Assembly: GCA_021617435.1 (NCBI GenBank)
Contig: JAJWCP010000037.1
Location: 1 to 12,160 of the forward strand
Direction: 5' to 3'
Length of the DNA: 12,160 nucleotides
DNA from: Pseudomonadota bacterium
Lineage (GTDB): Bacteria; Pseudomonadota; Alphaproteobacteria; RF32; CAG-239
This document shows positions 7,488 to 12,160 of this stretch, piece by piece. A model generated the notes under the pieces. The model did no database searches and was not told the DNA's origin. It saw only the letters and a list, made by a program, of their open reading frames with translations. Every line of letters starts with the position of its first letter. The first letter of the stretch is position 1. The translations under genes were made by a program, and so were the position numbers.

Positions 7488-8942
7488 TTATTTCCTTTTA
7501 AATTCCGCGTCGCATTCCAAAGCGTATCCGGTCTTAAATACGGTTTCTTCATCAAAAGCCTTACCGATAAGTTGCATACCGAGCGGCAAACCTTCGGCCG
7601 AAAGCCCGATAGGCAGGCTCATCGCCGGCAATCCTGCCAAACTTACCGAAACCGTAAACACATCATTTAAGTACATATTTATCGGATTTTCCGCCATTGA
7701 CTTATCCCCGATCGGAAATGCGCCGGTCGGAGCGGTCGGCGTTAAAATCACATCACATTTTTCAAAAGCATTAACAAAATCATTTTTAATCAAGCGGCGA
7801 ACCTTCTGCGCCTTCAGATAATAGGCGTCATAATATCCGGCTGAAAGCACATAAGTTCCGACCATAATACGGCGCTTAACCTCACGCCCGAAGCCGGCTG
7901 TGCGAGTGTTTATATACAAGTTGTCCAAATGTTCGCCGTCTACCCGATTGCCAAACCTTATACCGTCATAGCGAGCAAGGTTAGACGAAGCTTCCGCCGG
8001 TGCAATAATATAATAAACCGGCAATGCATATTTAGTATGCGGCAATGAAATATTAACAATTTCAGCCCCTCTGGCTTTAAGCATTTCAGCGGCTTTATCC
8101 CAAGCCTTGGCAATCTCGCCGTTCAAGCCGTTCGGACGATATTCCGCCGGAATACCAATCTTTAAGCCTTTAATATCAGCGCTCAAAACTTTTTCAAAAT
8201 CAGGTACCGGCATATTAGCTGAGGTTGAATCTTTGCCATCATAGCCGGCCATAACCTTCAACAAAATTGCGCAATCGCGAACATCTTTGGCCATCGGTCC
8301 GGCCTGATCAAGCGATGATGCAAAAGCCATAATACCGTAGCGTGAGCAACGCCCGTAAGTCGGTTTAATACCGGTAATTCCGCAGAATGCCGCCGGCTGA
8401 CGAATTGAACCGCCGGTATCGGTACCGGTTGCCGCTGCGCACATTTTGGCGCAAACTGCCGCCGCCGAACCGCCGGAAGAACCACCGGCAACCAATTTAA
8501 CATCTTTGCTCCACGGATTAACCGCCGGCCCGAAACAACCGGTTTCAGTGCTACCGCCCATTGCAAACTCGTCCATATTGAGCTTACCTAAAAATCCGGC
8601 GCCGGCACCAAGCAAATTAGCGGTAACAGTAGATTCGTATTGCGGCACAAAATTATCAATAATGTGTGAGCATGCCGTGGTGCGAATACCTTTGGTACAA
8701 AACAAATCTTTAATTCCGAGCGGAATACCCTCAAGCGCGCGAGCCGTATCGGCGGCATAATTTTTGTCGGCAATATCCGCAGCTTTTAACGCAACTTCCG
8801 GAGTTTCCAAAACATAGGCGTTATACTTGCGCCCGTCTTCCATTTTTTTAATATAAGCGTTTGTTAATTCTTTGGCGCTGATTTTTTTGCTTTTCATTGC
8901 CTTTAAAGCTTCGGCAATGGTCAAATCTGTTAATTCGGTCAT
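7488..8942 (-). CDS. gatA: Aspartyl/glutamyl-tRNA(Asn/Gln) amidotransferase subunit A
   Basis: A 484-residue protein starting MTELTDLTIAEAL. GGAG lies seven bases before this ATG; the longer in-frame start at 8981 would overlap the end of gatC and add a tail unlike the family. GatA is an amidase-signature enzyme that frees ammonia from glutamine and channels it to GatB. The catalytic triad is visible: Lys78 in GIKDLF, the cis-Ser (about S155) in AGGSSGGSA, and the nucleophile S179 in DTGGSIRQP. The block GIKPTYGRCSRYG follows as expected. It starts 4 nt after the gatC stop, and gatB follows after 2 nt, giving a gatC-gatA-gatB order. Confidence 0.98.
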   Translation of the reverse strand: MTELTDLTIAEALKAMKSKKISAKELTNAYIKKMEDGRKYNAYVLETPEVALKAADIADKNYAADTARALEGIPLGIKDLFCTKGIRTTACSHIIDNFVPQYESTVTANLLGAGAGFLGKLNMDEFAMGGSTETGCFGPAVNPWSKDVKLVAGGSSGGSAAAVCAKMCAAATGTDTGGSIRQPAAFCGITGIKPTYGRCSRYGIMAFASSLDQAGPMAKDVRDCAILLKVMAGYDGKDSTSANMPVPDFEKVLSADIKGLKIGIPAEYRPNGLNGEIAKAWDKAAEMLKARGAEIVNISLPHTKYALPVYYIIAPAEASSNLARYDGIRFGNRVDGEHLDNLYINTRTAGFGREVKRRIMVGTYVLSAGYYDAYYLKAQKVRRLIKNDFVNAFEKCDVILTPTAPTGAFPIGDKSMAENPINMYLNDVFTVSVSLAGLPAMSLPIGLSAEGLPLGMQLIGKAFDEETVFKTGYALECDAEFKRK

Positions 8943-8946
8943 AGTT

Positions 8947-9234
8947 TTACTCCACAACTTTCGGCACGGCAAAATAACCAAACTCGCTCATCGGCGCATT
9001 GGCAAGCACCTCTGCTTTTTTATTACCATCATTAACCACATCTTTGCGGCAAACTAACTGAGTCTCATTAACTGAAACCAACGGTTCTACCTCTTTGGTT
9101 TCAACCTCGTTTAACTGCTCAACCCAATCCAAAATTTTATTAAATTCATCTTTGGTTGCCTCAATTTTATCATCATCAACTTTCAATCTTGATAAAAAGG
9201 CAATTCTTTTAACTGTTTGACTATCTATTGCCAT
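8947..9234 (-). CDS. gatC: Aspartyl/glutamyl-tRNA(Asn/Gln) amidotransferase subunit C
   Basis: A 95-residue protein, the usual size. GatC is a small strap-like subunit that wraps GatA and holds it to GatB. Typical features: IAFLSRLKVDD (11-21), FNKILDWVEQLNEVETKEVEP (31-51) and the C-terminal GYFAVPKVVE. The start is the ATG of MAIDSQTVKR, with AAAGGTG six bases upstream. A longer frame reaching 9309 lacks a ribosome binding site and runs into the sppA end. It is first in the gatCAB block, with a promoter candidate just upstream. Confidence 0.96.
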   Translation of the reverse strand: MAIDSQTVKRIAFLSRLKVDDDKIEATKDEFNKILDWVEQLNEVETKEVEPLVSVNETQLVCRKDVVNDGNKKAEVLANAPMSEFGYFAVPKVVE

Positions 9235-9267
9235 AATATTCACCTTTATAAAACGAAACTTTTTGCT

Positions 9268-9296
9268 GTTGTACCAGCACCTCACATATTTTTCAA
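9268..9296 (-). promoter_or_regulatory. Candidate sigma-70-type promoter for the gatCAB operon
   Basis: On the minus strand TTGAAA (9291-9296) and TACAAC (9268-9273) are separated by 17 bases, close to the sigma-70 consensus. The pair sits in the 71-nt gap between the sppA stop and the gatC start, placing the transcript start about 25-30 nt before gatC and ahead of its ribosome binding site. No terminator separates it from sppA, so read-through from sppA is also possible. Confidence 0.45.
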
Positions 9297-9305
9297 GTTT
9301 AAAAC

Positions 9306-11099
9306 TCACATCGTCAGCTTAAACGGCGGCAAAACTGCATCATATTTAAGCCTGAACAACAAATCAAGCTCTTCCGGAAGTAAGCCGCTCTTTTCCATAA
9401 TTTGCATAGCCGGCAAACCGCCGCCATTTTCTAGGTAGCGATTAAGCTTTTCCTGCAAGTTAGGGCGGCGCGGATAATACATCATGCCGAAAGTATCGCC
9501 TTGCTTAATACCGGCAAGTTCTTTAGCTTTTTGGAGCGCTTTTTCAAACCCGCCCAATTCATCAACCAAGCCGACTTTAACCGCGTCTTGCCCAAGCCAA
9601 ACTCTGCCGCGGGCAAGCTTATCCATTTGTTCATCACTTAAATTACGAGCTTTGGCAACTTTACCGGTAAAATCTTTGTAAACATTATCAAGCGAACGGT
9701 TAAACACTGCTTTTTCCGAGGCATTGAACTTGTGATTGGCACTCAAAACACCGGAGTTTTTACCATATTTTATTTCGCCCCAGTTTATATCAAGTTTTTT
9801 CCATAATTCGCTAAGCACCATTTTACCGCCCAACACGCCTACCGAGCCGGTAACAGTCGCCGGTTCCGCCACAATATAATCGCCGGCAATTGCCACAAAA
9901 TATCCGCCGGAAGCCGCATAATCGCCCATTGAAACCACAATCGGCACGCTCTTCCATTTTTTAAACCGATTTAAGGCATACCAAATTTCCTCTGAGGCAA
10001 CATAACTGCCGCCGGGGCTGTTAACCCGCACAATTAAAGCCTTAATATTTTTATAATTGCTTAATTCTTTTAACTGCGCCACCACGGTTTCAGAACCAAG
10101 CATAGCCTCGCGCATCGGAGCATTGGTACTGGTACCGCTGTCAATAGCGCCTTCCAACACCAACATAGCAACCAACGGAATATTGTCTTGTTCATAATCG
10201 TTTATGGTTGACATATAGTCTTTGATTGAAATTGATTTAGCCTGATAGCGGCGTTCCAAAAAGCTGGTCATTTCCTGCTTATAGCCGATTTTATCAATCA
10301 ATCCCGTTTCCAACGCGTCACCGGCGAAAATCGGGGCTTTATCAATTAAATTTTTCACCCTTTCCGTGCTCAAGTGCCTGTTTTCGGCAATACCTTCAAC
10401 CAACTGATTAAACAAACTGCCTCCAAGCTTGGAAAGTTCTTCTTTATAAGCTGGGGTAAACCCTTTGCTGACAAGCGAGGCAACCGCGGTTTTATATTCA
10501 TAACGAGTATAAAATTCCGGTTCAACTCCAACTTTATTCAAAATACCCTTAAAAAACGGAACTTCAATGTTCACGCCGGTCATACCGATATCACCGCCTG
10601 ATTGAAGCCAAATTTCATCAAAATATGTTGCCAAATAATATTCTTTGGTTCCCTGTCCGAATGAACCCATAGTGTTTGAAAATATATGAGCCTCTTTACC
10701 TTTGCTTTTAAAATACGCCAACGCCCGCGCAACATCTTGCATTTGTGCCAACCCCAAAGGCGACATATTCACGGTTGCCGAAATTGCTTTAACCCTGTCA
10801 TCATCGGCCGCCGTATTAATCGCCCGCACCAAATCAAACACCGAATAAACCGATTTATCGGCAAACTCGGCAAAAAAATCATCGCTTCTGACTTCTGCGT
10901 AATTATCATCAAAATTAATATTCAACACTGCGGAATCCGGAATAGTAACTGTTCTTGAGCGAGGGCTGATAATGCTTAAAACCCCGAGTAAAATTAAAAT
11001 AAAAACCACTCCGAAAACAGCAAACGCATACACAATAGTTTTAAGCAGAATCTTAATGCCGATTTTACGATTTTCAATTTCTGTATTTAATGTATTCAT
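9306..11099 (-). CDS. sppA: Signal peptide peptidase SppA, long (67 kDa) form
   Basis: A 597-residue protein beginning MNTLNTEIENRKIG. This ATG has GAGG five bases upstream; the in-frame ATG at 11114 has no ribosome binding site and overlaps the sirtuin gene. SppA is a membrane-anchored serine protease with a Ser-Lys dyad that digests leftover signal peptides. A single N-terminal membrane helix spans about residues 16-43. Two tandem ClpP/crotonase-like domains follow. The N-terminal one supplies the general base, Lys203 in YEYKTAV (like K209 of E. coli). The C-terminal one supplies the nucleophile, Ser397 in DYAASGGYF (like S409). VNSPGG and TGSVGVLGG are also conserved. It starts 7 nt after the sirtuin stop, so the two are likely co-transcribed. 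Many bacteria carry only a short single-domain form; this is the double-domain type. Confidence 0.95.
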   Translation of the reverse strand: MNTLNTEIENRKIGIKILLKTIVYAFAVFGVVFILILLGVLSIISPRSRTVTIPDSAVLNINFDDNYAEVRSDDFFAEFADKSVYSVFDLVRAINTAADDDRVKAISATVNMSPLGLAQMQDVARALAYFKSKGKEAHIFSNTMGSFGQGTKEYYLATYFDEIWLQSGGDIGMTGVNIEVPFFKGILNKVGVEPEFYTRYEYKTAVASLVSKGFTPAYKEELSKLGGSLFNQLVEGIAENRHLSTERVKNLIDKAPIFAGDALETGLIDKIGYKQEMTSFLERRYQAKSISIKDYMSTINDYEQDNIPLVAMLVLEGAIDSGTSTNAPMREAMLGSETVVAQLKELSNYKNIKALIVRVNSPGGSYVASEEIWYALNRFKKWKSVPIVVSMGDYAASGGYFVAIAGDYIVAEPATVTGSVGVLGGKMVLSELWKKLDINWGEIKYGKNSGVLSANHKFNASEKAVFNRSLDNVYKDFTGKVAKARNLSDEQMDKLARGRVWLGQDAVKVGLVDELGGFEKALQKAKELAGIKQGDTFGMMYYPRRPNLQEKLNRYLENGGGLPAMQIMEKSGLLPEELDLLFRLKYDAVLPPFKLTM

Positions 11100-11106
11100 T
11101 CCGACC

Positions 11107-11823
11107 TCATTCATTATTTTTAAGTAATTGTTTTACCAACACCGGCAGAGTCTGCCCGCTTTTTCCGTAAATATGTTCATCAAACAAATAATTATTTGAT
11201 GTATTTTCCAAATTAAACTCCATAGTGTGTGCGCCATGCGCCTTAGCGACTTTAACAAATCCGGCGGCAGGATAAACCACGCCTGAAGTTCCGACAGAAA
11301 TAAACAAATCGCACTCATTAAGCAAGCGTTCAACTTCCTTCATACACAACAAAGATTCGCCAAAAAACACAATATTCGGCTTCATCATGCCGACAACCCC
11401 GCAATTGGCGCACACTGTTTGCGTATCAACATCACCCCATGTTTCCAAAATATGCCCGCAATTTAAGCAAACCGCCTGATTAATTTGCCCATGGATATGA
11501 TAAACCTTTTTGCTTCCGGCTTTTTCATGCAGGGTATCAACATTTTGGGTAACAATGCTGACATTACCGCTATATTTTTGTTCCAATTCCGCCAATGCCA
11601 AATGCGCGGCGTTCGGCTTTGCCGCCAAAAGCTCCGGCTTCATTTCATTATAAAAGTCATGCACATATTCCGGATTTTTTGCAAATGCTTCAATCGTCGC
11701 CACATCTTCAACTTTATGATTATTCCACAGCCCGTTGCTACTCCTGAAAGTTGCCAACCCCGATTCTGCCGAAATTCCGGCACCGGTCAGCACCAATATA
11801 TTATGATATTGCTTATTCATCAT
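11107..11823 (-). CDS. cobB: NAD-dependent protein deacylase of the sirtuin family (CobB-like)
   Basis: A 238-residue sirtuin with a single catalytic domain and no extra N-terminal region. Sirtuins remove acyl groups from protein lysines using NAD. Motifs: GAGISAESGLATFR (14-27, NAD binding), TQNVDTLHEKAG (92-103), the catalytic His111 in HIHG, and four zinc Cys (C119, C122, C138, C141). GTSGVVYPAAGF (178-189) closely matches E. coli CobB. Odd: the acyl-pocket motif YxxR of class III enzymes reads Y58-N-E-M61 here. There are two adjacent ATG codons; GAGG is 4 nt from the first and 7 nt from the second (11820), so the true protein may lack the first Met. sppA follows after 7 nt. Upstream is 337 nt of AT-rich DNA without a long gene. 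Confidence 0.95.
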   Translation of the reverse strand: MMNKQYHNILVLTGAGISAESGLATFRSSNGLWNNHKVEDVATIEAFAKNPEYVHDFYNEMKPELLAAKPNAAHLALAELEQKYSGNVSIVTQNVDTLHEKAGSKKVYHIHGQINQAVCLNCGHILETWGDVDTQTVCANCGVVGMMKPNIVFFGESLLCMKEVERLLNECDLFISVGTSGVVYPAAGFVKVAKAHGAHTMEFNLENTSNNYLFDEHIYGKSGQTLPVLVKQLLKNNE

Positions 11824-11883
11824 CTATCCTCTTGTATATTAACATACTTATTTTTTTACTCTGAAGCAAGAACTTAATCAACT

Positions 11884-11911
11884 TATATATACAATTATCT
11901 TAGCACATCAA
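11884..11911 (-). promoter_or_regulatory. Possible promoter for the sirtuin-sppA unit
   Basis: On the minus strand TTGATG (11906-11911) and TATATA (11884-11889) are separated by 16 bases, about 60 nt before the sirtuin start. The stretch 11824-11911 is very AT-rich and offers other pairs too, such as TTGCTT with TATGTT at 17 bases, so the exact site is uncertain. Confidence 0.3.
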
Positions 11912-11999
11912 ATGAAGACTTATCATCAAAGAGTTTTTTAGATTTTCCAACGGTAACAGATACGTTGCGTGCATAATTTGCATATAGCCTAGTCATCAT
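11895..11999 (-). CDS. Candidate small ORF, 34 residues, unknown function
   Basis: Reads MMTRLYANYARNV at the start and ends FDDKSSFDVLR. It is soluble and basic in the first two thirds, with a balanced amino-acid mix that looks more like real coding than translated AT-rich spacer. Its ATG overlaps the stop of the upstream small frame as ATGA (11996-11999), a pattern usual in operons. No clear Shine-Dalgarno sequence lies before it, so it would depend on coupling. It could also be the tail of a decayed gene whose front is the upstream frame. I do not recognise it. Confidence 0.25.
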   Translation of the reverse strand: MMTRLYANYARNVSVTVGKSKKLFDDKSSFDVLR

Positions 12000-12154
12000 A
12001 ATATTATTAGCTTAACAAGCACATAACCATAAAAAATTCCGGCTATTAAAAAAAATATTGACTTTTGAGAAAAAATGCTATTAACGATTGCGCAAAAACC
12101 ACAAATACAACAAATGCGGCAAGAGGTGCTATGCATGTTAGCATAGCAAACCAT
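11996..12154 (-). CDS. Candidate small membrane-protein frame, possibly frameshifted
   Basis: One frame is open from ATG 12154 to TGA 11996 (52 residues). Its second half, FFLIAGIFYGYVLVKLIIL, looks like a membrane helix, but its first half is an odd Cys-rich stretch (CRICCICGFC). In the neighbouring frame, from ATG 12144, the same DNA encodes APLAAFVVFVVFAQSLIAFF, a convincing membrane helix, until a stop right after a run of eight T (12048-12055 on the plus strand reads A8). One extra T there would join the two good halves into a 49-residue protein with two membrane helices. No Shine-Dalgarno sequence is clear for either ATG, and the gene may extend past the window. Chance hydrophobicity from T-rich DNA is a real alternative. 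Confidence 0.25.
   Translation of the reverse strand: MVCYANMHSTSCRICCICGFCAIVNSIFSQKSIFFLIAGIFYGYVLVKLIIL
12127..12148. repeat. Perfect 8-bp inverted repeat
   Basis: TGCTATGC (12127-12134) and GCATAGCA (12141-12148) are exact reverse complements around a six-base loop (12135-12140). There is no T-run on either side, so it is not a terminator. It overlaps the ATG at 12144 of the candidate small frame and could be an operator or an RNA hairpin. It may belong to a larger element beyond the window edge. Confidence 0.5.
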
Positions 12155-12160
12155 TAAGCA

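Noticed and set aside
8943..8981. 13-residue N-terminal extension of GatA
   Set aside because: It overlaps gatC coding sequence and the internal ATG has a good GGAG.
11485..11877. 130-residue plus-strand frame opposite the sirtuin
   Set aside because: It is a shadow of the conserved sirtuin gene; its sequence has no family character.
12075..12146. 23-residue plus-strand ORF starting MLLTIAQKPQ
   Set aside because: It is very short, has only a weak GAG upstream, and lies antisense to the better-looking membrane frame.
11824..12160. Possible tRNA or other structured RNA gene in the gene-poor end
   Set aside because: I found no T-loop motif, acceptor stem or other tRNA landmark on either strand.

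Overview
The window reads as chromosomal DNA of an AT-leaning alphaproteobacterium, probably a host- or gut-associated lineage. This rests on the truB-rpsO-pnp block, a GatCAB amidotransferase operon and a type IV pilin-like protein with the motif GRSMVEMLGVLAIIG. The lineage is an inference from protein style; there is no rRNA or other marker here to settle it.

Layout: one gene on the plus strand (56-796, pilin-like) converges on a long run of minus-strand genes. The two sides meet at a shared bidirectional terminator (802-840). In transcription order (right to left) the minus-strand genes are a CobB-type sirtuin (11107-11823), long-form SppA signal peptide peptidase (9306-11099), gatC, gatA, gatB, a divergent nucleoside-hydrolase-fold protein (5036-6025), a ZIP metal transporter (4267-5055), truB, rpsO and pnp. 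Junctions are tight (gaps of 2 to 16 nt, or overlaps of 4 and 20 nt) except sppA-gatC (71 nt, holding a good promoter candidate) and rpsO-pnp (104 nt, holding two hairpins). The likely units are sir2-sppA, and gatCAB through rpsO with read-through into pnp.

Function: most of the run is information processing. GatCAB corrects misacylated tRNA, TruB makes pseudouridine 55 in tRNA, S15 nucleates 30S assembly, and PNPase degrades RNA. SppA and the sirtuin handle membrane peptides and protein deacylation. The hydrolase-like gene and the ZIP transporter are accessory genes set between gatB and truB, where nusA-infB-rbfA would be expected in many proteobacteria.

The right end (11824-12160) has no long gene. 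It holds two overlapping small minus-strand reading frames that look partly coding, an 8-T run that splits one of them into two frames, AT-rich promoter-like sequence before the sirtuin, and a perfect inverted repeat at the edge. No tRNA, rRNA, CRISPR array or insertion sequence was seen. The least ordinary parts are the pilin gene's 5' end (ribosome binding site buried in a hairpin, 45-residue basic leader, Arg at +1), the altered active-site residues in three enzymes or transporters, and the small-ORF cluster. I found no clear new multi-gene system.
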